This document shows, in pieces, positions 38,201-50,631 of a DNA stretch of 64,000 bases. The position numbers and the translations under genes are program-made. Source of the DNA: Kazachstania africana CBS 2517 (lineage: Eukaryota > Ascomycota > Saccharomycetes > Saccharomycetales > Saccharomycetaceae); contig NC_018943.1 of the NCBI RefSeq assembly GCF_000304475.1, positions 124,001-188,000 of the forward strand. Reading direction: 5' to 3'. Every line of letters begins with the position of its first letter. The stretch's first letter is position 1. Under the pieces are notes generated by a model that was given only the letters and a program-made list of their open reading frames with translations, did not search any database and was not told the DNA's origin.

Positions 38201-39687
38201 GAACGGGAGAGTTTCCCCAAAGAAGGAAGCAGCACTGGGATGTTATAAATGTAAGGAGTTGTTGTTGTCCCCCCTTGGCAAATCAAAGTCACCATGTAAA
38301 CTTTTGTTTTTTCCTTTCTCCTAGAAGCGTCTGCTCAATTCCAAGTTTCCAAGAAAGATTTCAACTTAGAGGCTCTTTAGTAATTAATGATGTGGGATAT
38401 GCAAAAAATGGAAGGGTTTGAGTTTGTAGCCTCGAACATATGTTAGACTTTTATGGTGCGAAATCTTGAACGGCTTAATTACGTACGAATTCTTAAAGAT
38501 GTATGGTAGTGTTACTTTTTTCGAAAAAGTTTTTTTATATCGTTGTTTTTCCACCATCCTGGAACAACAGAACAGAGAATTGAATCACTTTCTCAAATTT
38601 CGATAGTAGATCATTTCCTAAAGGTCAGTATCGCTTGTTTGAACGACGTATCCATTATACCTAGTATTACACTTGATTTAATACTCTACATTTTTTAGAC
38701 CTTGATCTTTGCTATCTAAACTAACAAAAATGAAAAAAAAGTCTGTGGAAGATCCATAGTTTATCCTACAACATTAGTCTTCGTTTGAATCTCTGTCGAC
38801 TTCAGGGATGGGGTTCACGTATCAACAATTAAGGTTATATTTCACGTCAGGATTGTCACCCTACAATTTTGATGCAACTTTTTGTTGAGTTCTACTTTTA
38901 CAAGCAAGGGAGGGAGGCTGTCTATAGCGTTGTTTCTTGGCCGTTTAATTTTTCCTTGGCAGATGGATAAATTTCCGGAGAAAACGTCGCAGAGTGTTTT
39001 CACGCGATTGGTAATTTAATCTCGGACATTTAAGTGTCACATCTATTATACTTTATGAGCTTTTTCGCATTGCTTACAACTAGAAAATGCTAAAACTCAT
39101 TTCTACGAAGAGTTTTCAGCAATAGTTGTTACCGAAAACTGGTAGTTATATTCATCCCCCTTTTGATTTACTAAAATTGGACAACACCTTCCCCAATAGG
39201 TCGGCATACTACTAAATACTTACACCGCCAAGAGTTTCTGGAACAATATGGTATGACAATTTCTTGGTTTGGTAACAACTTCTTCTTAGAATATCTGCTA
39301 CCATGGATAAATAATACTTTCTTTTAGATTGTCTGCATACTCAAATAACTCCAGACTATTGACTGGCTTTACTCTATGAAGGAAAGAGGTAAACATCTAA
39401 CAGTAACTACGTTGGAAGAAAATCTCCACATTATTTGTTCACTGCTAGGTGATGTAGCTTCACGGGGAATTTTTGTCCTTCGTCTAATGTCCTTCACGAA
39501 AAAGTCACCTTACAATAGATTGGATCAATGTGTAATGCTTGGACACCACCGAGATCAAATTCTATATAAAGGCTTTAAGTTTTAACTTCTTCCCATGTAA
39601 TTTCACACTTCTCTTCTTCTTTCATTTATTACCTTTCAATAATACCGTTGGTAATAAATACAAAAAGTGTCTGTGTCAGGAAAAAAA
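35218..39687. other. 4.5 kb spacer upstream of permease copy 4
   Basis: No gene is supported. The first part (35600-36300) is very AT-rich and contains a chance-level ARS consensus match at 35637-35647. The open frame at 38113-38421 (102 codons) has no recognisable features. An Rgt1-type site lies at 38976-38982, about 0.7 kb before copy 4, and a TATA-like run at 39561-39567 (TATATAA). Confidence 0.45.
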
Positions 39688-41370
39688 ATGACAGCAGAAC
39701 AATCAAACGAAGAATTGAATACTTCAGTCAGTAACCATTCGGAACAATCTACCGTTTCGAACAAGGCATCCGAGCATGATTTAAAGGATGAAAACTTCCA
39801 AGGTGAGGAAGAACAAGTCGTTGGTTTGCCAAAGAAGCCATTTAGCGCCTACACTAAGTCAGTTGTTATACTTCTTTGTGTTGCCTTCGGTGGTTTCGTT
39901 TTCGGTTGGGATACTGGTACCATCGGTGGTTTTATGGCTCACCCAGATTATTTACAAAGATTCGGTATGCAACATTCAGATGGTAGTTACTACTTCTCGA
40001 ATGTCAGAGAAGGTTTATTAGTTGGTATTTTCAACATTGGTTGTGCTATTGGTGGTATTATTTTATCGAAGCTTGGTGACATGTATGGTCGTAAATTCGG
40101 TTTAACTTGTGTTATTATTATCTACATTGTCGGTCAAGTTATCTGTATCGCATCTGTTGAAGCTTGGTATCAATATTTGATTGGTAGAATCATTTCAGGT
40201 TTAGGTATTGGTGGTATAGCTGTCTTATCTCCAATGTTGCTTTCTGAAAGTTCCCCAAAGCATATCAGAGGTACTTTAGTGTCATGTTATCAATTAATGT
40301 GTACTGCAGGTATCTTCATTGGTTACTGTGTCAACTACGGTACTAAATCTTATGACAACTCCGTCCAATGGAGAGTTCCATTAGGTTTAAGTTTTGCCTG
40401 GGCTTTATTCATGATTGGTGGTTTAACCTTTGTTAGTGAATCTCCACGTTACTTATGTGAAGCCAATAAGATCGAAGAAGCTAAGGTTGCTATCGGCAAG
40501 ACCAATTTGGTTGATATTGAAGATCCAGCTGTCCAAGCTGAAGTTGATGCCATCATGGCTTCACTTGAAGTTGAAAGAGCTGCTGGTAATGCATCCTGGG
40601 CAGAATTATTCTCTACCAAGGGTAAGGTTTTACAACGTTTAATTATGGGTATTATGTTACAAGCTTTACAACAATTGACTGGTGATAACTATTTCTTCTA
40701 TTATGGTACTATTATTTTCGAAGCTGTTGGTATGGATGACTCCTATGAAACTTCTATTGTCTTAGGTATTGTTAACTTCGCTTCTACCTTCGTTAGTTTG
40801 TACATCGTTGATCATTATGGTCGTCGTACCTGTTTATTATGGGGTGCTGCTGGTATGATCTGCTGTATGGTTATTTACGCCTCTGTTGGTGTTAAGTCTC
40901 TATACCCACACGGTAGAAGCAATCCTTCTTCCAAGGGTGCTGGTAACTGTATGATTGTTTTCACCTGTTTCTACATTTTCTGTTTCGCCACCACCTGGGG
41001 TCCATGTATTTGGGTGTTGATCTCTGAAACCTATCCATTAAGAATTAGATCTAAGGGTATGGCTTTAGCCACTGCTTCTAATTGGATTTGGGGTTTCTTA
41101 ATCAGTTTCTTCACTCCATTTATTAACTCCGCTATTCACTTCGCCTATGGTTACGTTTTCTTAGGTTGTTTAGTGTTCAGTTGGTTCTACGTTTTCTTCA
41201 TTGTTCCAGAAACTAAGGGTTTAACTTTAGAAGAAATTGAAGAAATGTGGGTTACTGGTGTCTTACCATGGAAATCCAGTGGTTGGGTTCCAGCTGCCAG
41301 AAGAGGTGCTGAATTTGATGCTGAAAACTTCACTCATGACGATAAGCCATGGTACAAGGCTATGTTTTAA
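39688..41370 (+). CDS. HXT: Hexose transporter, Hxt family (copy 4)
   Basis: Permease of 560 residues starting at the ATG at 39688 ([10 protein letters not shown]). The seven codons before it begin with GTG and are excluded. TM1 has [17 protein letters not shown]7 has [14 protein letters not shown], and the tail has [17 protein letters not shown]10 reads [12 protein letters not shown], giving a Phe/Trp pair, different from both the Gal2 state and the Phe/Tyr state of copies 1 and 2. The usual PESPRYL reads SESPRYL here, a change in an otherwise constant motif. The N-terminal tail ([14 protein letters not shown]) matches copy 5, and the last 120 or so codons are almost the same DNA as copy 5. 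Copies 4 and 5 are thus tandem duplicates kept alike by conversion. Confidence 0.95.
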   Translation: MTAEQSNEELNTSVSNHSEQSTVSNKASEHDLKDENFQGEEEQVVGLPKKPFSAYTKSVVILLCVAFGGFVFGWDTGTIGGFMAHPDYLQRFGMQHSDGSYYFSNVREGLLVGIFNIGCAIGGIILSKLGDMYGRKFGLTCVIIIYIVGQVICIASVEAWYQYLIGRIISGLGIGGIAVLSPMLLSESSPKHIRGTLVSCYQLMCTAGIFIGYCVNYGTKSYDNSVQWRVPLGLSFAWALFMIGGLTFVSESPRYLCEANKIEEAKVAIGKTNLVDIEDPAVQAEVDAIMASLEVERAAGNASWAELFSTKGKVLQRLIMGIMLQALQQLTGDNYFFYYGTIIFEAVGMDDSYETSIVLGIVNFASTFVSLYIVDHYGRRTCLLWGAAGMICCMVIYASVGVKSLYPHGRSNPSSKGAGNCMIVFTCFYIFCFATTWGPCIWVLISETYPLRIRSKGMALATASNWIWGFLISFFTPFINSAIHFAYGYVFLGCLVFSWFYVFFIVPETKGLTLEEIEEMWVTGVLPWKSSGWVPAARRGAEFDAENFTHDDKPWYKAMF

Positions 41371-44110
41371 ACTGGAAACTTTTAGTTTTTTAATGACTTT
41401 TTTCGGAGGTAATAATTGTTTCTTTTAATATCTTAAGAATTGTTACATTTTGAAAAATTTATATTCAGTTTTTTAGATATATATAAACTCAAATAAATTT
41501 TAAAAATTGACATTTCCTTTTATTTTCTGAATAGTCAAAAATTACTTTAATTGCAGTGGATAGGGACTGGGTTAGTATTAGTTTAGATAAAAGGTACGTA
41601 AATTTTATGTCCAATAGGTAAAAGTTTGAAGGCTGCGGGAAAATTTTACTGCATATTACGCAACAAGATGGTTGTTCTAGATAAATTATAGGTGCTTTGC
41701 AATGTAGAACATAACCTGAGATAAATTACATTTTTAAAGGTTGAATGCTGTTTGACTTTCAAGTTCTGTTACATAACTTAAAAAAAGTTTATCCGATTTA
41801 AGAAACTACGCGATTATTTTTAAACCTTCACGGAAAATAAAGTTTTATAGTTTTTCCGATAACAAGGGACTGTCTCTATTTTAAAAAATCATAGACGCTG
41901 CTCCGGAAAAGTACTCATTGACAACACGAGAGTCTACCTCGAATGTAAAATTGAACAATAAATCGACAATTCTCTTTATTTGCTATTACTGGCAAGTTAC
42001 GCGTGCCCATAAAATACATCTCTTTTCAAATCAGCTAAAGACAGGTAAAGTATTGAAAGCAGGCAGATGAGATTGATCCTATAGATATGTTTTCTTCGAC
42101 ATATAATAGAATTATTTTCGTCCGGGCGAACAAGAATGATGGATATATGGTATGAGAAAGAAAGAGAATATGTTTGCATGATATTTAATTTATTGATAAG
42201 ACGTAATAGTGCCCTTTTTGGGAAAGCACACATTGAAAGTGTCATATATTGAAACGGGAGAACTAATGACTCTTTCAAGTTTTGACTAGAATATGAACTG
42301 ACTAATGTAGTCATTTCTTTTTTTCGTTCGTTTGCTTCGAGGTGTGGCCTAAAATGAGTAACGGAAAACTTTACATCCCCACCCCCATGCATTATATGGT
42401 AAGCGTGAGTTTCTGTCAAAGTAATCGTTTGAGACTAATCTACTGTCAGACTTCTACATCTTCCTGTTATTACAAAATAGTGACGAGGTAAGACTACAGT
42501 GGACACTGTGTAGAACAATTTTGCGTAAAACCGTGGGGGACACAAGAATTAAGAAACCGCTTCATTGCCAACTTTAAAACCAAACAGTCGATAATTTGCA
42601 TTAGGTGATCAGCAAGATACTTCCTACAAAGGATATGCTGAAGTTGAAGTGGTGGAAGGATATTCTTCTGGGACAAGGAATGTTTTGCTCTCGTGCACAC
42701 TTGCTCATGATATGTATAAGGCTGGTTTTACATATTAATTATCCATGGCTTTGTACCCACAAGATAAATTGGGCTTCTTTCCTTTTTAGTCTTCTTCGCT
42801 ACGATTTTCTCTCTCTATTCATAGAAAGAGTGCATAATATGCTTGTCTCATGCCATTACGGATGGATTGCAAAAAAGTGCTTTTTTTCTTGCCAAGTTCG
42901 CAATTTCAAGAGTTTCAAAGAATGTGCGTCCGTATTGCTGCTGCATAGTTTTCATCTTCCAGTGTCATGGAGTTAAGAAATGGGGCAGTATCACAGACGA
43001 AATGGAAAGATGCAAACAAGAAGACAGCTCCAACGGAATAACGTAGAACCTCGTGATGCTTTAATTATTTGTTTTAAAAACGAAATTAATCGAATTATTT
43101 TGATGCACATATCCCGATATGGTAGATGAGGTCAATTAATGATAGCACGGACAAATTTTTTGTTTTAAATTCCCCCATTCATAGATGCTACACTCCCTTT
43201 TACCCCATGCTAAATGAGAAGCAATATTATTTGCATCTTGTTTACAACTTGTAGAAAATAACCTCAGCCGAGCAACCAGGGAGTTGCAAGTGCAGTAAGC
43301 CTTTGGACAAATTTTACCCCACAATTCTGCAGATTTCCCGAACAGGAATATCTCCGCTAAAATTTATTTCTTGGCTGCTTTTTTCTCTGGCATTCGTTTC
43401 GCCAGGAATGCATTTTTCTTTTTAATGAAAAAACAGATTTTTCCTGCTGTACGCTGTAAAGTTGCGAAGGAAAAAAAGTCTTGTACAATGCTTTCTCTGG
43501 TAGTGACGTGAAAAGAAAAGTGCCATAGAATGCAAGACGGCTTAACTAGCCCCACGTCAAATGTCTGCTTCGTTAAAATAGGCACTACAACAAAAATTAA
43601 AGTACAAAAAAAACTTACGATTATTTAAAATTTTTTCCTGTCCTCATTTTGCATCCATACCAAGAAAAAGATCAAAATAAAAAATGGTAGACACGGCCAG
43701 AGCAATGCACGTAGGTCCGCACTAAATGGCTGTAGGAACGGTTCGATCAAAAAACACACGAAACAATATCTTTCTCCGACATAAGCAAATTCTTAATGGC
43801 GGGATGCTGTTAATGACTGGAGAAGCTGTTACTACTGTGTCTACTATTGTTGTTGTCAGCCAAATCAAACTACTGATGAGAAAAACACGTTGTTCTGAGC
43901 TGTCGTTCAACTTCCCCAGATATTTGCTGAGAGTTTTCATTTTATTCCTGTAATATCAACCAAGATGATAAAAAAATGATGATATATAAACACGGGACAA
44001 ATCCATCTTTTTGCAATACCAATTCCTTCCTACTTTTTAATTTCAATTTATTTTATATTCAAAGAATCATTAAGAGAAGCCTTTAGAAAGTCACTTCTAA
44101 ATATAAAAAA
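41371..44110. other. 2.7 kb spacer between permease copies 4 and 5
   Basis: No gene is supported. The open frames at 41997-42419 (-) and 42605-42976 (+) overlap others on the opposite strand and have no family features. An Rgt1-type site lies at 43772-43778, about 0.33 kb before copy 5, and a TATA-like element near 43981 (GATATATAAACA). Confidence 0.45.
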
Positions 44111-45796
44111 ATGACGGCCGAACAACAATCCGTTCAAGAATTGGATGCTTCTGTGAGCAACCGTTCTCAACAATCTACTGTATCAAACAAAGTGTCCGAC
44201 AATGAAATCAAGGATGAAAGCTACGATGAGCAAGCTGGTCAAGAAATCACTTTACCAAAAAAGCCAATTAGCGCCTACTCAAAGTTCATCATTTTAAGTC
44301 TTTGTGTTGCTTTTGGTGGTTTTATTTTTGGTTGGGATACTGGTACTATTTCTGGTTTTGTCGCTCAAACAGATTTCTTACAAAGATTTGGTGAACTAAA
44401 TTCAAGTGGTGAATATTATTTGTCTAATGTCAGAGAAGGTTTAATTGTCGGTATTTTCAACATTGGTTGTGCTTTTGGTGGTATTATTTTATCCAAACTT
44501 GGTGACATGTATGGTCGTAAGATCGGTTTAACTTGTGTTACCATCATTTATATCGTTGGTCAAGTCATCTGTATCGCATCTGTTGACAAGTGGTACCAAT
44601 ATTTCATTGGTAGAATCGTTGCTGGTCTAGGTGTTGGTGGTATTGCTGTCTTATCTCCAATGTTAATTTCTGAAACTTCTCCAAAACATTTAAGAGGTAC
44701 TTTAGTGTCATGCTATCAATTAATGTGTACCGCAGGTATCTTCTTAGGTTACTGTACTAACTACGGTACCAGTAAATACTCTAACTCCGTCCAATGGAGA
44801 GTTGCTCTAGGTATCAGTTTCGCCTGGGCCTTATTTATGATCGGTGGTTTAACCTTCGTTCCAGAATCCCCACGTTACTTATGTGAAAAAGACAGAATCG
44901 AAGATGCTAAGAAAGCTATTGCTATGTCTAACAAAGTTTCCGTTGATGATCCAGCTGTTCAAGCTGAAGTTGATGCCATCATGGCCTCACTTGAAGCTGA
45001 AAGAGCTGCCGGTAATGCCTCATGGGGTGAACTATTTTCTCCAAAAGGTAAGATTTTACAACGTTTAATTATGGGTGTTATGTTGCAGGCTTTACAACAA
45101 TTGACTGGTGATAACTATTTCTTCTACTATGGTACTACTATTTTCCAGGCCGTCGGTATGACCAATTCCTTTGAAACTGCCATTGTCTTGGGTATTGTCA
45201 ATTTCGCTTCTACTTTCGTTAGTTTATATGTCATTGATCGTTATGGTCGTCGTACCTGTCTTTTATGGGGTGCAGCATCTATGGCTGTTTGTATGGTTAT
45301 CTATGCCTCTGTCGGTGTCAAGTCTCTATACCCACACGGTAGAAGCAATCCATCTTCCAAAAGTGCTGGTGATGTCATGATTGTCTTCACCTGTCTATAC
45401 ATTTTCTGTTTCGCCACTACCTGGGGTCCATGTATTTGGGTGTTGATCTCTGAAACCTATCCATTAAGAATTAGATCTAAGGGTATGGCTTTAGCTACTG
45501 CTTCTAACTGGATTTGGGGTTTCTTAATCAGTTTCTTCACTCCATTCATTAACTCCGCTATTCACTTCGCCTATGGTTACGTTTTCTTAGGTTGTTTAGT
45601 GTTCAGTTGGTTCTACGTTTTCTTCATTGTTCCAGAAACTAAGGGTTTAACTTTGGAAGAAATTGAAGAAATGTGGATCACCGGTGTCTTACCATGGAAA
45701 TCCAATGGTTGGGTTCCAGCTGCCAGAAGAGGTGCTGAATTTGATGCTGAAGATTTCACTCATGACGATAAGCCATGGTACAAGGCTATGCTTTAA
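44111..45796 (+). CDS. HXT: Hexose transporter, Hxt family (copy 5)
   Basis: Permease of 561 residues with a clear ATG ([10 protein letters not shown]). TM1 [36 protein letters not shown] and [10 protein letters not shown] are all present. The TM10 pair is Phe/Trp ([12 protein letters not shown]). The gene is a mosaic. Its middle (44417-44963) has no mismatch to the inverted copy 6, a stretch near 45259-45350 is also almost the same as copy 6, while the 3' quarter from about 45420 follows copy 4. It lies 2.7 kb after copy 4 in the same direction and converges on copy 6 with 303 bp between the stops. The ends of the identical blocks fall inside the coding region, as conversion tracts do. Confidence 0.95.
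   Translation: MTAEQQSVQELDASVSNRSQQSTVSNKVSDNEIKDESYDEQAGQEITLPKKPISAYSKFIILSLCVAFGGFIFGWDTGTISGFVAQTDFLQRFGELNSSGEYYLSNVREGLIVGIFNIGCAFGGIILSKLGDMYGRKIGLTCVTIIYIVGQVICIASVDKWYQYFIGRIVAGLGVGGIAVLSPMLISETSPKHLRGTLVSCYQLMCTAGIFLGYCTNYGTSKYSNSVQWRVALGISFAWALFMIGGLTFVPESPRYLCEKDRIEDAKKAIAMSNKVSVDDPAVQAEVDAIMASLEAERAAGNASWGELFSPKGKILQRLIMGVMLQALQQLTGDNYFFYYGTTIFQAVGMTNSFETAIVLGIVNFASTFVSLYVIDRYGRRTCLLWGAASMAVCMVIYASVGVKSLYPHGRSNPSSKSAGDVMIVFTCLYIFCFATTWGPCIWVLISETYPLRIRSKGMALATASNWIWGFLISFFTPFINSAIHFAYGYVFLGCLVFSWFYVFFIVPETKGLTLEEIEEMWITGVLPWKSNGWVPAARRGAEFDAEDFTHDDKPWYKAML
44417..44963 (+). repeat. 547 bp inverted identity block, arm within copy 5
   Basis: I compared this stretch base by base with the reverse complement of 46933-47479 and found no difference over 547 positions. 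It encodes about residues 103-285 (TM2 to the central loop). Outside the block the two genes differ at once on both sides. Silent sites are also unchanged, so selection on the protein does not explain it. Recent gene conversion, or a very young exchange, does. Confidence 0.95.
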
Positions 45797-46099
45797 TTTT
45801 AATTTAAGTCTTATTGCATGATTTTTTCTTCATAATGACGGATTACGAGTAGCAAATCTAATTTTTGTGATACTCTTTTATATAAATTTTTAATATAATT
45901 CCTTTATATGAACACAATCATTTTAATGTTGTCCTTCACATTGAACAGTAAATCCTACTTTTCATAAGGACATCAAAAATTATTAAATGTATGTAGAATA
46001 ATGTATCTTTCTATATATTTCAGTGACGTTTGAATTACAAAAGTCAAACTTCATAGGTCATTAAAAAAATTAAACACTCAAAAAACATTTGAGTTAAAC
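45797..46099. other. Convergent 3' spacer of copies 5 and 6
   Basis: 303 bp of AT-rich DNA between two converging stop codons, with no sign of a gene. It must hold both polyadenylation regions, and TA-rich runs such as 45882-45905 suit that. It also forms the centre of the large inverted repeat made by copies 5 and 6. Confidence 0.5.
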
Positions 46100-47776
46100 T
46101 TATAACATAGCCTTGTACCATGGCTTGTCATCCTTGGTGAGGTCTTCAGAATCAAATTCACCACCTCTTCTAGATGGTGGGACCCAACCAGCAGATTTCC
46201 ATGGTAAGACACCTTCTTCCCACATTTCTTGGATTTCTTCTAAAGATAGACCCTTGGTTTCTGGAACGAAAAAGAAAACGTAGAACCACATAGCGACTAA
46301 ACAACCTAAGAAAACGTAACCGTAAGCGAAGTGAATAGAAGAATTAATGAATGGAGTGAAGAAACTGATTAAGAAACCCCATAGCCAGTTAGCAGCAGTA
46401 GCTAAAGCCATACATTGAGACTTAACTCTTAATGGGAAAGATTCAGAGACAACAACCCAGGCAATTGGACCCCAGGTAGTGGCGAAACAGAAAATGTAGA
46501 AACAGGTGAAGACAATCATGACATCACCAGCACTCTTGGAAGATGGATTGCTTCTACCGTGTGGGTATAGAGACTTGACACCGACAGAGGCATAGATAAC
46601 CATACAAACAGCCATAGATGCTGCACCCCATAAAAGACAAGCACGACGACCGTAACGATCGACAACTACTAAACTGACGAAGGTAGAAGCAAAGTTAACA
46701 ATACCTAAGACGATGGCAGTTTCAAAAGAATTGGTCATACCGACGGCCTGGAAAATAGTAGTACCATAGTAGAAGAAATAGTTATCACCAGTTAATTGTT
46801 GGAAAGATTGAATCATAATACCCATAACTAAACGTTGGAAAACCTTAGTTTTGGTAGAGAATAATTCACCAATAGAAGCAGTACCTGCTTCCCTTTCAGC
46901 AATAACACCGGCCATAATGGAATCAATCTCAACTTGAACAGCTGGATCATCAACGGAAACTTTGTTAGACATAGCAATAGCTTTCTTAGCATCTTCGATT
47001 CTGTCTTTTTCACATAAGTAACGTGGGGATTCTGGAACGAAGGTTAAACCACCGATCATAAATAAGGCCCAGGCGAAACTGATACCTAGAGCAACTCTCC
47101 ATTGGACGGAGTTAGAGTATTTACTGGTACCGTAGTTAGTACAGTAACCTAAGAAGATACCTGCGGTACACATTAATTGATAGCATGACACTAAAGTACC
47201 TCTTAAATGTTTTGGAGAAGTTTCAGAAATTAACATTGGAGATAAGACAGCAATACCACCAACACCTAGACCAGCAACGATTCTACCAATGAAATATTGG
47301 TACCACTTGTCAACAGATGCGATACAGATGACTTGACCAACGATATAAATGATGGTAACACAAGTTAAACCGATCTTACGACCATACATGTCACCAAGTT
47401 TGGATAAAATAATACCACCAAAAGCACAACCAATGTTGAAAATACCGACAATTAAACCTTCTCTGACATTAGACAAATAGTATGAACCACTTGCGTGTTT
47501 TTGACCGAATCTTTCTAAGAAATCTGTTTGAGCGACAAAACCAGAAATGGTACCAGTATCCCAACCAAAAATGAAACCACCAAAAGCAACACATAAACAG
47601 GAAATACAAACACCAATGTAATCGCCCATTGGCTTTTGTGGTAGGCCAGCAAGTTCAACTTGATCTTGAACTTGACCGTCCTTTAATTCATCGACTGATA
47701 CTTTGTTTGATGGAGTAGACATACGAGAGTCATTACTCACTGAATGTCCCAATTCTTGACCAACTTCGGCAGTCAT
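46100..47776 (-). CDS. HXT: Hexose transporter, Hxt family (copy 6, nearest SIC1)
   Basis: Permease of 558 residues with ATG start ([10 protein letters not shown]). TM1 [36 protein letters not shown] and [15 protein letters not shown] are present. TM10 gives a Phe/Trp pair ([12 protein letters not shown]). The tail ([20 protein letters not shown], then [10 protein letters not shown]) resembles the Gal2 tail. It is the permease closest to SIC1 and points the same way as SIC1, as GAL2 does in S. cerevisiae, so it is the best positional counterpart of GAL2, although copy 3 has the better galactose signature. The block 46933-47479 is the same DNA as copy 5. Three Rgt1-type sites lie at 48068-48074, 48126-48132 and 48640-48646. 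Confidence 0.95.
   Translation of the reverse strand: MTAEVGQELGHSVSNDSRMSTPSNKVSVDELKDGQVQDQVELAGLPQKPMGDYIGVCISCLCVAFGGFIFGWDTGTISGFVAQTDFLERFGQKHASGSYYLSNVREGLIVGIFNIGCAFGGIILSKLGDMYGRKIGLTCVTIIYIVGQVICIASVDKWYQYFIGRIVAGLGVGGIAVLSPMLISETSPKHLRGTLVSCYQLMCTAGIFLGYCTNYGTSKYSNSVQWRVALGISFAWALFMIGGLTFVPESPRYLCEKDRIEDAKKAIAMSNKVSVDDPAVQVEIDSIMAGVIAEREAGTASIGELFSTKTKVFQRLVMGIMIQSFQQLTGDNYFFYYGTTIFQAVGMTNSFETAIVLGIVNFASTFVSLVVVDRYGRRACLLWGAASMAVCMVIYASVGVKSLYPHGRSNPSSKSAGDVMIVFTCFYIFCFATTWGPIAWVVVSESFPLRVKSQCMALATAANWLWGFLISFFTPFINSSIHFAYGYVFLGCLVAMWFYVFFFVPETKGLSLEEIQEMWEEGVLPWKSAGWVPPSRRGGEFDSEDLTKDDKPWYKAML
46933..47479 (-). repeat. 547 bp inverted identity block, arm within copy 6
   Basis: The partner of 44417-44963, in opposite orientation and separated by about 2 kb. 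The pair could recombine by inversion, which would swap gene ends without loss. The match breaks at 46932 (T on the coding strand where copy 5 has C) and at 47480. Confidence 0.95.
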
Positions 47777-50631
47777 ATTAAAAATATTTTAGTTTATTAA
47801 TTAAAAGTGTTAACTAGAAAACTATGATTTTTTTTTATTTTTGAAAAAGAAAATTAATGGAATGAAACCAGGAATCGTAAAGTTGATAGACTTTTGATGC
47901 CTTTATATATCAAATATTCCCAGTTGAAGAACCTATCTCTCCACAATTTTTTCTCGAAAATTTTTCATCTGTATTGGTCGTTGTCTATGCATTATTGTCT
48001 AAGATATGTATTTGGCTTGCTGTCGTTGTTTCCTTTTCCTGCTGCTTCGTATTAAACTTTCTCGACACGGAAAATTGTCCCCGCGTTATTGCGTTCAGAG
48101 AAAACCCGCAGCTCCGCAAAAATTTCGGAAAAGAATGCAATCTGGAGAAAATTTTCTACGCCATGTTCACTGCGAGAAAAGAAAGGAGGAAAACCTGCAA
48201 CAATGTTCTACGGGCTATTTGAATGATTTTTCCAGGAGTTGCCTCTTTTTTCTTGCCTATAACGGAAGTGGTGGAATATTAGGTTTATAAGCACCGTATT
48301 ATCTTTAAATATTAAAGCGTCATTTGTCTAAATAAAAGAAAAATTCTTTTAATCTTTGGTTTCTAAAAGGCTTTACGCTAGCACGTTATTCAGACCTGTG
48401 TTTACTGCTGGAAAAAGATGGAGATGGGACTATAAGATGTAGGTATTTTTTTTTCTCTTTTGGCCTGTCAGCCATTTTAGGAAGGTGGGGCGCCAAGAAA
48501 AGAGCGAAAGAAACGAGATATATCCATGCGGCGGTTTCTTCGCTCTTTGGAAGAATACGGGAAAATTTTTTACACATGATAAAACGTGAAGAGCTACCGA
48601 AAAAGAAAAGAACTACCTCTGCTCTTATTGTCTTGGATCTGTTCCGATTATCGTTTGGGTTTTTCCAGAGTAGTTTTAGTTTAGAAAATGCCTCTTTTGC
48701 CGTTTTTCAATGCTTTTTTGAGAACACTTCTGTGTACTAAAGAAAGGATTTTGTGGGCCTTTTATTGTGCTGTCATTATTTATCTATTACAAATTAGGAA
48801 GTAAAATTCGGTGCAGGTGTTAGAAGAAGTTGTCCATTATTCATAAGCTTTTTACAGGCTTAAACAAGACAGCTCTTTTCCCTTCAGAGGGAAGCCTAAT
48901 TGCCTATGTAGCAAGTGAAAAGAATAGACCTTTACATTAATGCGTTTGTGTTCGGCTCTTAGCATACAGTCGATGTTTACGGTTTGCACGGTCGGTTTAA
49001 TTCCCGGATCATATGTTGAGAAAAATCCGTGAGAAAGCTTTTTTATGCAGATGATCGGAAAAAGTAATGTTCAGGCACTCTTGAATAATGCACTACATTT
49101 TTTTCAGAAAATGGTTATGGTGTGTTCTCCCGAAGAATCCCACGAAGTTTTCCTGAATTATCGTATAAGAATTGCAAAAATAGAGTAATGCGGTTCTTGG
49201 TGGCTCCCGCATTTCAGGGCATGACATGACACTAATCAGGAAATTTAGCAAGAACTCTTTTGAGAGAATTATGCGTCATTGTTACAAGTAATTATCTTAT
49301 CTTTAAGTTCCTAGCGGTTTGATTTGTTGGAGGACCAGAAAAGCAACGACAAGTTGTGAGTGTTGCGAATCTTGCTTTATTCTAGAAACGTATGCACAAC
49401 ATTCAAGTTGGTTTGAAGATAAGTCTAAGCAGAGGTCAGCTGTTACATAAATTTTTGCACACGAAAATCGGCATTTTCGGGTACTGTATTTTGTAGTACC
49501 ACGCGCTATCACTGGAAATGTAGTTTATTTTTCGTGTGCTTGGATTCTCAATGTTCAGAATCTCTGTGCTTGAAGTGTAACCGTGGAAATACTCTATAGT
49601 AGTGAATTATCATCAGGAATGAAATAACATGGGGCCGTCAAAGACAGGGACCAATAAATATTAAAGATAGTGAAGATAGAATTCCTTTCACCGAAGTAGA
49701 AGAAAAAAAGATTATGTAAATAAATCGGCCTTATTAAACCGGCTTTTATTTCTTCCCACATTTATTCTCAAGCAACGGAAATATTAAAACCTACCTGCGT
49801 AATTTCTTCCGCCGTAGCACGTATCTTGAAAGAGTAGTATCACCTCTTAACAGAGTAAAATGATCATTAGATACAGTTGTAACTTAGCCTCACATTCTCC
49901 TACGTAAGCTTGAAATATCGACAGTGGTTTGGAGAAGATAGATACCGTAGAGCCTCCGTCAAGGAGTTATTCTATCATATTGTGAAATTTCGTATCGAAA
50001 AGGAATGTTACATCTCCACGCTATTCGGCTTTGAATGACATTTGCATCACGATGCCTTGAAAAGTTTGCAGCAGAAGTATGGTTCTCCAAATAATACAAG
50101 CTGTTTGCGTTGAAATATTGTCAAGAAATTTTTGTACAGGCGAAATCAAGGATCGACTTGAAGGGTGATGCAGTTTTACGTCAAGTTGATCTTATTTGTT
50201 GTTGCCGGAAGATTGCACTCCGATAAAAAAGCGTGGTGCGACGGTGACCTACCCCACATCGGGACGTATTCATACAACGAGTTTTCTTTTTTTACATGGA
50301 TATGCTTCTGGGAAATGCGCGGTTTTATAGCTTTGCAAATCCTGGATCGGAGAGCACCAACATGAAAACTTAATCGTTGACTGAGTTGGGAAGATGAAAG
50401 AGGGAACTATCGATAGAAAATGTTTCTATGTAAACAGCGTGATCTCTTCACTTCTGACGGAAAGTAGTCTTTTCCTCTCTTGGGGAGTTGCTGTTGTTGT
50501 ATACACTTATTTGTTAATTATATATTGTTATATTTATTTATTTTTTCATCATGTTCCATTTTTATTTGTAAATTATATTATTCATTTTTTTAGTACATTT
50601 AATTTAGTAACGTCACGTGCACTTGGAACTG
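47777..50631. other. 2.9 kb spacer, promoter of copy 6
   Basis: No gene is supported. A TATA-like element (TTTATATATC) lies near 47901-47910, and the Rgt1-type matches of copy 6 fall within the first 0.9 kb. Beyond 49000 the DNA holds only short frames. The stretch 50520-50600 next to the secreted-protein stop is very AT-rich. Confidence 0.45.

Noticed and set aside
38113..38421. 102-codon plus-strand frame
   Set aside because: No recognisable protein features; lies in a long promoter spacer.
41997..42976. Open frames of 140 (-) and 123 (+) codons between permease copies 4 and 5
   Set aside because: Mixed low-complexity and hydrophobic content with opposing overlapping frames; no domain seen.
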